From the NCBI RefSeq assembly GCF_021272385.1, contig NZ_JAJSDZ010000010.1, positions 1,178,001-1,242,000 of the forward strand: a DNA stretch of 64,000 nucleotides, read 5' to 3'. Under the pieces are notes generated by a model. The model did not search any database. It worked only from the letters and a program-made list of their open reading frames with translations, and was not told where the DNA came from. This stretch comes from Vibrio salinus. Lineage in GTDB: Bacteria; Pseudomonadota; Gammaproteobacteria; Enterobacterales; Vibrionaceae. The position numbers were made by a program, and so were the translations under genes. Of the stretch, positions 8,462-16,618 are shown piece after piece (position 1 is the first letter of the stretch; the number at the start of each line of letters is the position of its first letter).

Positions 8462-11400
8462 TTACCCTTGACTTCCGGCCAGCATATCAAACATCACATC
8501 CAGCACCGTTTGCCTTGTCGCCGGATCGCTTAAATACTTCAGCATCATTTCCTGTTCCGCGCCAGAACTGGCCATCACCGCATTATCTCCGGCAACCGGA
8601 AAGTCACCCAGCATCGCCTGAGCTTTAGTATTACTGCGGATTTGCGCCATCACAGTCTCATTCTCTTTGACCTTTTCACTCCATTTCCGAACCGCATTGA
8701 GCATATCGCCATCGGTCAGGTTTTCATCCGCAAACGCTTCATTGAGTCGATCCAGAATCGTAGAAAGCCATTCCTCTTTTTTATCCTTTGGCTTGGCGGT
8801 CCCGATATCATTGCCCGGTTCAATCTGGTATTCCGCGTCATTCTCACGTAGCTTTAAATCCTGCTGTCGGATTTTGGATAAACGATAATGACTCATCACC
8901 ACCTGACTGAGGTCGATTTCATCTTCCTCAATCATTTGTTCCCGCAACTGTGGCCGGAGATGGCGCGCATACAGGCTGAGTTTTTCCAGAGCTTTATCAT
9001 CGTAAACCACGACCTGTGACATAAACTCATAAAAGCGGGTAAAACTGCCAAGGTCTTTTTTGAAGATCTCCAGCCGATCTTTTTCCCGCTTACATTCTTT
9101 GAAGCTGTTTTCTGCATTCGCCATCAGCACCGGGTCGGCGGTTTTTTTCGTCCGTTCAAACATGTCTTTTGCCTGAACATACGCTTCCACTGCCGAACTG
9201 TAACGATGTCGCCAGCGCTCTACGGCCGGTTTACAAAGATTACTCAGCACCGCATTGGATTTGTTTTTGCTGAAAAATGCCGTCACAAACTGTTCCACTT
9301 CTGACCAGAGGAAAATTCCGCTGCTGCGCAATTTTTCAAACAGATCAAAAATCTTATCCGGATTGGATACATCGGCCAGCTCTGCGGTTTCATAATAAGG
9401 CTGAAAGGCATCGAGAATTTCCTGCGGCTCATTGAAGAAGTCGAGCACAAAGGTGCCACTCTCGGCCTTGCCGGGATAGGTCCGGTTCAGGCGTGACAGG
9501 GTTTGCACACACTCCACGCCTGCCAGGGGTTTATCCACATACATGGCACACAGTTTGGGCTGATCAAATCCGGTCTGGAACTTATTCGCCACCAACATCA
9601 CCTGATAATCGTCACTATCAAATGCTTTACGCATCTCCCGCTGACGCAGACCGGGGTTCATGTTCACTTCCGTAAAGGATTGATCAAGCAAAGCAACACT
9701 GTCCGGGTCATCCGGTGTAAACGTCACTTCGCCGGAAAATGCGACCATCGCCTGAATTCCCTGATAGCCTTGCTGCGCCACATAGCGGTCAAACGCCAGT
9801 TTATAACGCACGGCTTCTTTGCGTGAGCTGGTCACAACCATGGCTTTGGCCTGTCCGCCCAGCAAGCCCATCACGTTTTGCTTAAAATGCTCGACGATCA
9901 CTTTGACCTTCTGGGCAATATTGTAATCATGCAGCCGCACCCACTGATTGAGCCGGGCTTTGGCTTTCCCGGCATCGACTTCCTGATCGCTGGCTTCAAG
10001 CTGCTGTTTGAGTTGATAAATGACTTTATAGTTGGTGTAATTCTTCAGCACATCGAGAATAAATCCCTCTTCAATCGCCTGCCGCATGGAATACACATGA
10101 TAGGCTTCCGGCCTGTTCTGTTTCGAAGCGGGTTGTGTCGGGTCCGGGCAACGGCCAAACAGCTCCAGCGTTTTCGCTTTCGGTGTGGCGGTAAAAGCAT
10201 AGACATTGAGATTGCTGCTGCCCCGGCGTGCGGCGATGGTGGCATCGAGAATATCTTCCGCGGACAGTTCCTGTTCGTCATCTTCACCATCGATCATCAG
10301 CACTTCTTTGAGCTGGCGGGCGGTTGAGCCGCTTTGTGAGGAGTGGGCTTCATCAGCAATCACAGCATAACGGCGTTCTTTCAGGCTGGCGCTGTTTTCG
10401 ATCGCTTTGAGCACATGCGGAAAGGTCTGAATGGTGACAATAATAATCGGCTGCGCCACCTCCAGTGCATGTGCCAGTTTCTCTGATTTGGAACCCTGCC
10501 CTTCCTCACGGTTAATCCGACCGACTACACCATCGGCATGTTCAAACTGGTAAATCGTATCCTGCAACTGGTCATCAAGGACGGTGCGATCGGTCACGAC
10601 AATCACGGAATGGAACTGTTTTTCTCCGCTGGCATCATGCAGGGTAGAAAGCTGATGCGCCGTCCAGGCGATGGAGTTCGATTTCCCCGACCCGGCGCTG
10701 TGCTGGATGAGGTATTTATTGCCACATCCTTCTGTCACAGCATCTTTGATCAGCCTGTTCACCACATCCCATTGATGATAACGGGGGAAAATCAACGTTT
10801 CTTTCTTACTCTGACGACCTTCCCAGTCTTCGGTCAGCTTGATTTCGAGATGCATAAACCGGCCAATAATATGTAGCAGGTTTTCAGGCGTCAGCACTTC
10901 ATTCCACAGATAATCGGTGGCATAGCGGTTTTTATCTTCCGGAACATCGTTACCCGCACCGCCTTCCTGAGTGCCCCGGTTAAATGGCAGGAAGAAGGTT
11001 TCGTCTCCGGCCAGCCGGGTCGTCATGTAGACGTCAAACTGGCTGACCGCAAAATGCACCAGCGCACCACGTTTAAAGGTCAGCAAGGGTTCCGGCTTTT
11101 TGGTGGCCGGATCTTTCGGCAGTCGGGTACGGCGATATTGCGCCATCGCCCGTTCCACGTCCTGCTTAAATTCTGATTTCAGCTCCAGCGTCGCCACCGG
11201 TAAGCCATTGACGAACAGCACCAGATCGATCCGCCACGCTTTGGCTTTCTGGCCGGTCATCTCAAAATACGCCTGGGTCGCATACGGGCTGTAAACCAGT
11301 TCCGGTACAATGCGGCAACGATTCTGTTGATAGCGGGCGAGTGTTTCCGGGTTGAGATCATGATCGGGTTTAAACTGACAGAGAGAAAAGCGGGCATTGC

Positions 11401-11716
11401 GGATTTTTAACCCGTGACGTAACACACCCAGCGTACCGTAAGTGCGGGAAGCCCGGTCTGTGGCATTGATATCGGCTTTTTTCAGTTGCGCCACCAGCGC
11501 ATCAAGGAAATGGCGTTCAGAGTCGGCGGGGAAAACTTTGCAGAACTTCTCCCATTCTTTGGGTTGTGTTTGCTGCACAAAATCCAGCACATCCTGCACA
11601 TAAAGCGCCCGTTCGCGGTCATACCACCCTTCACCAGTGCCCACGACCCAGCCGCCTGCCTGCATCTGGCGGATGATATCGTCTTGAAAATGTTTCTCTT
11701 GGGTTGCGTCTTTCAT
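8462..11716 (-). CDS. hsdR: Type I restriction enzyme HsdR (translocase and nuclease subunit)
   Basis: Subunit R of a type I restriction system, 1084 residues, the expected size. The N-terminal PD-(D/E)xK nuclease has Asp164 and Glu178-x-Lys180 within DLVLFVNGLPVATLELK. The SF2 translocase has Walker A SAGSGKS at about 340-346 and DEAH at 455-458, then TATPKAKTLELFG and later the SF2 motif V/VI block FQTGFDQPKLCAMYVDKPL. It cuts unmethylated DNA after ATP-driven translocation, in complex with HsdM and HsdS. It lies 19 bp after the DUF4145 gene and before the GIY-YIG gene, all in one direction. Confidence 0.97.
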   Translation of the reverse strand: MKDATQEKHFQDDIIRQMQAGGWVVGTGEGWYDRERALYVQDVLDFVQQTQPKEWEKFCKVFPADSERHFLDALVAQLKKADINATDRASRTYGTLGVLRHGLKIRNARFSLCQFKPDHDLNPETLARYQQNRCRIVPELVYSPYATQAYFEMTGQKAKAWRIDLVLFVNGLPVATLELKSEFKQDVERAMAQYRRTRLPKDPATKKPEPLLTFKRGALVHFAVSQFDVYMTTRLAGDETFFLPFNRGTQEGGAGNDVPEDKNRYATDYLWNEVLTPENLLHIIGRFMHLEIKLTEDWEGRQSKKETLIFPRYHQWDVVNRLIKDAVTEGCGNKYLIQHSAGSGKSNSIAWTAHQLSTLHDASGEKQFHSVIVVTDRTVLDDQLQDTIYQFEHADGVVGRINREEGQGSKSEKLAHALEVAQPIIIVTIQTFPHVLKAIENSASLKERRYAVIADEAHSSQSGSTARQLKEVLMIDGEDDEQELSAEDILDATIAARRGSSNLNVYAFTATPKAKTLELFGRCPDPTQPASKQNRPEAYHVYSMRQAIEEGFILDVLKNYTNYKVIYQLKQQLEASDQEVDAGKAKARLNQWVRLHDYNIAQKVKVIVEHFKQNVMGLLGGQAKAMVVTSSRKEAVRYKLAFDRYVAQQGYQGIQAMVAFSGEVTFTPDDPDSVALLDQSFTEVNMNPGLRQREMRKAFDSDDYQVMLVANKFQTGFDQPKLCAMYVDKPLAGVECVQTLSRLNRTYPGKAESGTFVLDFFNEPQEILDAFQPYYETAELADVSNPDKIFDLFEKLRSSGIFLWSEVEQFVTAFFSKNKSNAVLSNLCKPAVERWRHRYSSAVEAYVQAKDMFERTKKTADPVLMANAENSFKECKREKDRLEIFKKDLGSFTRFYEFMSQVVVYDDKALEKLSLYARHLRPQLREQMIEEDEIDLSQVVMSHYRLSKIRQQDLKLRENDAEYQIEPGNDIGTAKPKDKKEEWLSTILDRLNEAFADENLTDGDMLNAVRKWSEKVKENETVMAQIRSNTKAQAMLGDFPVAGDNAVMASSGAEQEMMLKYLSDPATRQTVLDVMFDMLAGSQG

Positions 11717-11735
11717 CTATCCATCCCTTGACTTC

Positions 11736-12626
11736 TTAGCGATTACCTTCAGCGACCTGCTTCACGTCAGGTTTATATCCAAGCTGTAACTTATTTTCTC
11801 CAAACTTTTCTGCCAATTTGTCATAGACTTGCTGAAGATCGTTAAAACGCGCTTTTCGGTCATATAATTCCAGCACAAATTCAAACATCTGAAAGGCATA
11901 TAACAGATCCAACTCGCTCACCTGATTTCCGTGTGTCCCTTCATTGCCAATAATTTTCAGGGGTTCCAGATAAGATGCTTCTTCCGGATATACTTTGGCA
12001 AGGTTTTGAATCATTCGATTTAAATTGCTTCCTTCCATACCCATATCTGAACAAAATTTTTCAATCGCCCGGCGTAATTTGGAAGCCGATGACGGGGGAT
12101 CAAAATGGAAATGCTTAAAAGCATCGAACAACTCATCCCGTATCGTTGATGGTACATTTTTTGAGACAGGAAACATCGGAATAGACGGTGAAAAGTGTTC
12201 AATCTTCATCACTTCGGTAGGTTTATGATCCTTCTGAAACCCTTGTTTGGCTCTGATCAAAACGCCTGTTGCGCTGGTATGTTGGTGACATTCAGAACAG
12301 AGAAAGTAGCTATTCAATAAATAAGGTTGTCCATTCACCGGAGATACGTAATCGCTATAGAACAAACCAGCAGCAACGATCAGATCCAACCAGGATATAT
12401 CCTCTTTTTTGAGCAACTGCCCTGCGTTATCCTGTTTTTCCCGCGCCAACTTCACATTTTTATATTTTTTATTCAGCCTTAACAAGGACTCTTGAGATAT
12501 CTCCCGGTTCTGAAGACTGGATTCCTCGAGCTTTAATGCAACCTTGTGACAAAAAGGACAAGGTAAAACCGGGTATTTATTTACTTCTGTATAGTCGGTA
12601 ATACGACGCCATAATTCGATATCCAT
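11736..12626 (-). CDS. DUF4145 protein embedded in the R-M operon
   Basis: Protein of 296 residues with no known enzymatic motif. Two CxxC pairs (PCPFC near residues 23-27 and CSEC near 110-113) suggest a zinc ribbon. The C-terminal half carries the DUF4145 signature, with SASKLRRAIEKFC followed by an IGNEGTHG motif and a long helical tail. DUF4145 proteins are often found inside type I R-M loci; their role there is unsettled. The start has GAGG seven bases upstream of the ATG. The gene sits where the operon passes from hsdS to hsdR and is probably translated from the same message. Confidence 0.8.
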   Translation of the reverse strand: MDIELWRRITDYTEVNKYPVLPCPFCHKVALKLEESSLQNREISQESLLRLNKKYKNVKLAREKQDNAGQLLKKEDISWLDLIVAAGLFYSDYVSPVNGQPYLLNSYFLCSECHQHTSATGVLIRAKQGFQKDHKPTEVMKIEHFSPSIPMFPVSKNVPSTIRDELFDAFKHFHFDPPSSASKLRRAIEKFCSDMGMEGSNLNRMIQNLAKVYPEEASYLEPLKIIGNEGTHGNQVSELDLLYAFQMFEFVLELYDRKARFNDLQQVYDKLAEKFGENKLQLGYKPDVKQVAEGNR

Positions 12627-12665
12627 TCGCCAACCTCATTGTAATTATTTTTTATTCTTCTTTAT

Positions 12666-12836
12666 TTATTGATTAAATACGATTATTGACACATTTGCCT
12701 TCCAGACGAACCCTCCGGAATTTCCGGATAGTTGCGTTTTGCTCATGATACCCCCTTCAAACCGGCATGCCACCGCCACCCGGCCATCTTCGGTCTGAAA
12801 CAGAATCAGTTGCCCCTGCGGTGCGGTGCCTGTCAT
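12666..12836 (-). pseudogene. Truncated RhuM-like gene start (56 codons) coupled to hsdS
   Basis: The hsdS stop codon overlaps an ATG in the form TGATG. From this ATG a 56-residue frame reads MTGTAPQGQLILFQTEDGRV, then AVACRFEGG. This resembles the N terminus of RhuM-family proteins, which are common between hsdS and hsdR in other type I loci (family pattern: GQ-ILYQTEDG-x-VRLEGE-VWL). After the FEGG point the similarity stops, and the frame ends 27 codons later in sequence I do not recognise. Most likely a RhuM gene was deleted, leaving its translationally coupled start. A real small protein is possible. Confidence 0.55.
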
Positions 12837-14227
12837 CACGCCTGCTCCTCTGCCGCTTGCGCCATCGTTTCAGCGGGCGCCGCCTCCGGTGCCCGCCAGC
12901 CGCGGACGTCAATTTTGCCGGTGACGGCTGCGGAGATGAGGGCGGTGCGGCGTTCTTGGAGTAAATTTATCTGCTTTAAACATTTCCGCTCTAAACACTC
13001 AAAATGAGTTATTTTCTTCTCTAGAAAGTCAAGAATATCACTTCGTTCCTGAGATGAAGGAATAAGAATTGGTGTTTCGTTTATGTTAGTAGCTGAAATT
13101 GAAGCTAAATTAGTACTCTGTTTCGCTACTCTGAAAAAATAAAACTTCGCATAACTTGCTCTCGTCAACATATCCAACCATTCAGGCTCAATTCTAAATG
13201 GTCGAATAGCAAATACATGATTTTGATGTATACAGGAATCCACCTGCCCCCGCCAAATAGCACCTCTTCCTAACTTGTCGTTATCGCCACCTTCATTCAT
13301 TAATACATCGCCATTTTTTAATGAGTAGCGGGTTAACTGCTCAGGTTCTATTTGAATCGTATGAACGTCGTCTAAATTTAAATAACCATCCTGTACATTC
13401 GCAACTCGCAGCATTGGGACAGAGATTAATTTCTTCCCGGTAAGGTCTTTTCCACCTTTTGCTATACCAGACTGAAGATTGGCTACGTGCTTCAATCGAC
13501 TAACCTCCCAATGCGCCGGCACATCCCCCAACCATGCCACTCCAGAATCTTTCATCGGCGCATCCGGGTTCAGCCCTTTGGTGACGGCATGGCTGATCAC
13601 CGCCTGACGTTTTTCTTTCAGCAGCCGGATCAGTTGCTGCTGTTTTTCAATCAGGGTGTCGATTCGGGCAGTTTCGTGATCGAGGAAATTGGCGATTTGG
13701 GTTTGTTCTACTTTAGGGGGTAACAAAATAGGTAACCTCCTAAAATCTTCAAACTTCATCGACTGACGTAATCCACCACCCATCCCATAAAATACTTTTG
13801 TCGTATCATAAGAATGTAGTAAGCGATAGGCAAAACGGGGCTCAATCTCTGACTTTGTAGCAAGTTTTAAATACGCAGAAGTAATTATTCCTTTCTGCTT
13901 AGCCAAACCAACCCGAAGACTTCTTTTATCATTTTGCAGATCGGTTAATCGAAGAATAATGTCTCCTGCCTTAACAATTTGATATGTATTAAATGATTCT
14001 GGCAATAACCCAAAATTTGTCTCAACATCCCGCTCAATAATATTTCCATAGCTAAGTGATAAAACGTGCGTTTCTTGCCCATCAGTATTCTTTTTAGAAA
14101 AAGGATCAAATATGGCAAATGTAGGCTTAACCTCCCACATCACCGGAATTTTCCCTACCCACTCAACCCCAGAGTCCTTATATTCCGGATACTCCTGATA
14201 TCCTTTCACATAACTTTCCGCCATCAC
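12836..14227 (-). CDS. hsdS: Type I restriction-modification specificity subunit HsdS
   Basis: DNA-recognition subunit of 463 residues with two target-recognition domains. The first half begins DSGVEWVGKIPVMWEVKP and ends in a conserved helix with FLDHETARIDTLIEKQQQLI. The second half begins with DSGVAWLGDVPAHWEVSRLK and ends with a similar helix (FLEKKITHFECLERKCLKQI). The two halves each specify half of a bipartite target. It overlaps hsdM by four bases (ATGA) and its stop overlaps the RhuM-like stub. The TRD regions are more AT-rich than the flanking conserved helices, as expected for exchanged recognition domains. Confidence 0.96.
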   Translation of the reverse strand: MMAESYVKGYQEYPEYKDSGVEWVGKIPVMWEVKPTFAIFDPFSKKNTDGQETHVLSLSYGNIIERDVETNFGLLPESFNTYQIVKAGDIILRLTDLQNDKRSLRVGLAKQKGIITSAYLKLATKSEIEPRFAYRLLHSYDTTKVFYGMGGGLRQSMKFEDFRRLPILLPPKVEQTQIANFLDHETARIDTLIEKQQQLIRLLKEKRQAVISHAVTKGLNPDAPMKDSGVAWLGDVPAHWEVSRLKHVANLQSGIAKGGKDLTGKKLISVPMLRVANVQDGYLNLDDVHTIQIEPEQLTRYSLKNGDVLMNEGGDNDKLGRGAIWRGQVDSCIHQNHVFAIRPFRIEPEWLDMLTRASYAKFYFFRVAKQSTNLASISATNINETPILIPSSQERSDILDFLEKKITHFECLERKCLKQINLLQERRTALISAAVTGKIDVRGWRAPEAAPAETMAQAAEEQA

Positions 14228-16509
14228 GAATGCACCTCACTCAGAAGCTGCATAATCTCCGCACTCACCTGCGCTAAATCGGCATCAATCTCCGCCAGAT
14301 CCCGCGGCGGCTGGTAAATATAAAAATGGCGGTTGAATGGAATTTCGTAACCAATCAGGCCGATTTCGCCGTCTTTGTCATCGCGTTTATCGGCATTGAT
14401 CCATGCATCAGGCACATGTGGCTGTACTTCGCGCCGGAAGTAACCTTCAATCAGCTGGCTGGTGGGAACCGCCGGATTGAGCGGCACATTTTCATTATCC
14501 CGCAGGTCGCCATCGGTCAGGAACTCCACCACCTTACCCTGATAGTCAAATGCGCCATACAGCGGCTGGGCGGTTTCTTTGAGTGCTTTTTTCACCACCG
14601 GTTCGGCGTGTGGATTTTTCCAGGTGATCGCCTCCAGCAGTTGTTTCTTCTGCTTGGCATCCAGCTTGATGCCGGTTGTTTTCAGTGCAGCTTTCAGGAT
14701 GGCGTCAAACTGGTTAAAGTCATCGTGCTGCGCGGTGCCAATCTCTGCCTGCAAGGCTTTGGCATGAGCCAGCAGGGTTTGCTGGCTGAGCCAGAGTGTC
14801 GGGCTGAGCACCTCTTTGATTTGCTTTTCTTTCAGCTCCGGAAACTCTGCTTTGATCAACGCACGGACGTCGGCTTCCACAGCGGCAAGCTGGCCGTAAG
14901 TGTCTGCCGTCCAACTGCTGCCAAACTGCTGATACACCGCCGCCATGACAGCGTGATAAGGCTTGGGCGCAAACCGTAGTGAGGCGACGGCATCATCACT
15001 CAACTGTGCGGACAGGCGCAGCGGGCGCTCAATGGTTAACCGGCGATAACCGAAAGCGTGGCTGTCAAACAGTTTCGCCGCAAAGCGTTTGCCACCTTCC
15101 GTCTGCCGTTCTGTGGCTTCAAAAGCCCCGTAATTGCGGGTGATGGTTTGAATATCTTCATCGGTAAGGTAATTGCGTTTCGAACCGAGGGATTTACGCA
15201 TTTTGCTGCCGAGATCGGCTGCATTGATTAACTGCACTTTGCCTTTCCGCGCCGGGGCTTTTTTATTGCTCAGAATCCACACATAGGTGGCAATGCCGGT
15301 GTTGTAAAACATATCGGTCGGCAGGGCGACAATGGCTTCAAGCAGGTCGGATTCCAAAATGTAGCGGCGGATTTCACTTTCACCGCTGCCAGCCCCACCG
15401 GTAAACAGCGGTGAACCATTGAGGATAATGCCAATCCGCCCGCCATCTTTCACTTGACCGTTCCCGATGTTGGTGTCGCGCATTTTGCTGATCAGATGCA
15501 GCAGAAACAGCAGTGAACCATCCGACACCCGCGGCAATCCCGGCCCGAAACGGCCATCAAACCCTTTGTCCTTATGTTCGTCTTTGACTTCTTTTTCGAT
15601 CTTTTTCCAGTCGACGCCAAACGGGGGATTGGACAGCATATAGTCGAAACGATCCGTCATCAGCTGGTCATTTGACAGTGTGTTGCCCAGTTTAATCCGG
15701 CTGACATCCTGCCCTTTAATCAGCATATCCGCTTTACAGATGGCGTAAGATTCCGGATTGAGTTCCTGCCCGAACGCCCGCATCACCGCCTGTGGGTTCA
15801 GCTCCAGCACATATTCCATCCCGGAGGAGAGAAAACCGCCAGTGCCCGCCGTCGGGTCATAAATGGTACGGATAATGCCGTCCTGACTCAGCGCCTGATC
15901 GTCTTCCATAAACACCAGTGACGTGGTGAGACGAACGATATCACGCGGGGTAAAGTGTTCCCCGGCGGTTTCATTGGAGCTTTCCGCAAAGCGGCGGATT
16001 AACTCTTCAAAAATCAGCCCCATTTCATGGTTGGAAATCACTTGCGGGCTGAGGTCAGTGGTGGCAAAGCGTTGCACCACTTTATACAGCAGGTTGGCAT
16101 CTTCCAGCTGGCCGACAAATTCATCAAACTTAAAATGCTCAAAAATTTCCCGCGCATCTTTTGAAAAACTTTGCACGTAATTTTCCAGGTTGGCTTTGAT
16201 GCCACTCAGCCCCATCGTGCTGAGGTTCATGGCCGAGGTATTAAAAAATGCCAGCCCTTTGTCATTATCTATGCTTTGAGTCGCACGCAGCAGAAATTTT
16301 TCCTGCGCTTCTTCCGGCAGTGCCATCGGCTGAATTCGCTGAAATTCTGCCACCACCGCGTCTTTGGTCGATTCCAGTACACACTCCAACCGCCGTAACA
16401 GCGTAAAAGGCAGGATAATCCGCCCGTACTGAGATTGTTTGAAATCACCGCGAAGCAGGTCAGCCACCGACCAGATAAAGGCCGCTGTTTGGGAAAAGTT
16501 GTGCGTCAT
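14224..16509 (-). CDS. hsdM: Type I restriction-modification DNA methyltransferase HsdM
   Basis: Adenine-N6 methyltransferase subunit, 761 residues, longer than the roughly 500-530 residues of classical HsdM. The S-adenosylmethionine motif DPTAGTGGF is at 218-226 and the catalytic NPPF at 294-297. The N-terminal helical HsdM domain precedes them, and a C-terminal extension of about 250 residues ends with the block YEIPFNRHFYIYQPPRDLAEID. Together with HsdS it protects host DNA and is also part of the restriction complex. It is first in the operon hsdM-hsdS-(RhuM stub)-DUF4145-hsdR. A terminator separates it from the helicase upstream. Confidence 0.96.
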   Translation of the reverse strand: MTHNFSQTAAFIWSVADLLRGDFKQSQYGRIILPFTLLRRLECVLESTKDAVVAEFQRIQPMALPEEAQEKFLLRATQSIDNDKGLAFFNTSAMNLSTMGLSGIKANLENYVQSFSKDAREIFEHFKFDEFVGQLEDANLLYKVVQRFATTDLSPQVISNHEMGLIFEELIRRFAESSNETAGEHFTPRDIVRLTTSLVFMEDDQALSQDGIIRTIYDPTAGTGGFLSSGMEYVLELNPQAVMRAFGQELNPESYAICKADMLIKGQDVSRIKLGNTLSNDQLMTDRFDYMLSNPPFGVDWKKIEKEVKDEHKDKGFDGRFGPGLPRVSDGSLLFLLHLISKMRDTNIGNGQVKDGGRIGIILNGSPLFTGGAGSGESEIRRYILESDLLEAIVALPTDMFYNTGIATYVWILSNKKAPARKGKVQLINAADLGSKMRKSLGSKRNYLTDEDIQTITRNYGAFEATERQTEGGKRFAAKLFDSHAFGYRRLTIERPLRLSAQLSDDAVASLRFAPKPYHAVMAAVYQQFGSSWTADTYGQLAAVEADVRALIKAEFPELKEKQIKEVLSPTLWLSQQTLLAHAKALQAEIGTAQHDDFNQFDAILKAALKTTGIKLDAKQKKQLLEAITWKNPHAEPVVKKALKETAQPLYGAFDYQGKVVEFLTDGDLRDNENVPLNPAVPTSQLIEGYFRREVQPHVPDAWINADKRDDKDGEIGLIGYEIPFNRHFYIYQPPRDLAEIDADLAQVSAEIMQLLSEVHS

Positions 16510-16571
16510 GAAAAGTCTCTGAGTTCGTTCAGTCGTATATTGGAAAGGGATTCTAGCGTAAATTCAGCAGA

Positions 16572-16606
16572 AAAACTGCCGGAACAGGTCATAAACCTGT
16601 CCCGGT
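16572..16606 (-). terminator. Rho-independent terminator after the helicase gene
   Basis: Stem of 11 bp with one mismatch (ACCGGGACAGGT side against ACCTGTTCCGG) and a short loop, followed on the minus strand by CAGTTTTTC. It lies 12 bases after the helicase stop and 63 bases before hsdM, so the helicase and hsdMSR probably form separate transcripts. Confidence 0.7.
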
Positions 16607-16618
16607 TTGTAAGCGATG

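Noticed and set aside
9878..10327. 149-codon frame opposite hsdR
   Set aside because: Mirror of the conserved HsdR motor region; composition is typical of an antisense frame.
14326..14979. 217-codon frame opposite hsdM
   Set aside because: Antisense to the HsdM C-terminal extension, no start signal.
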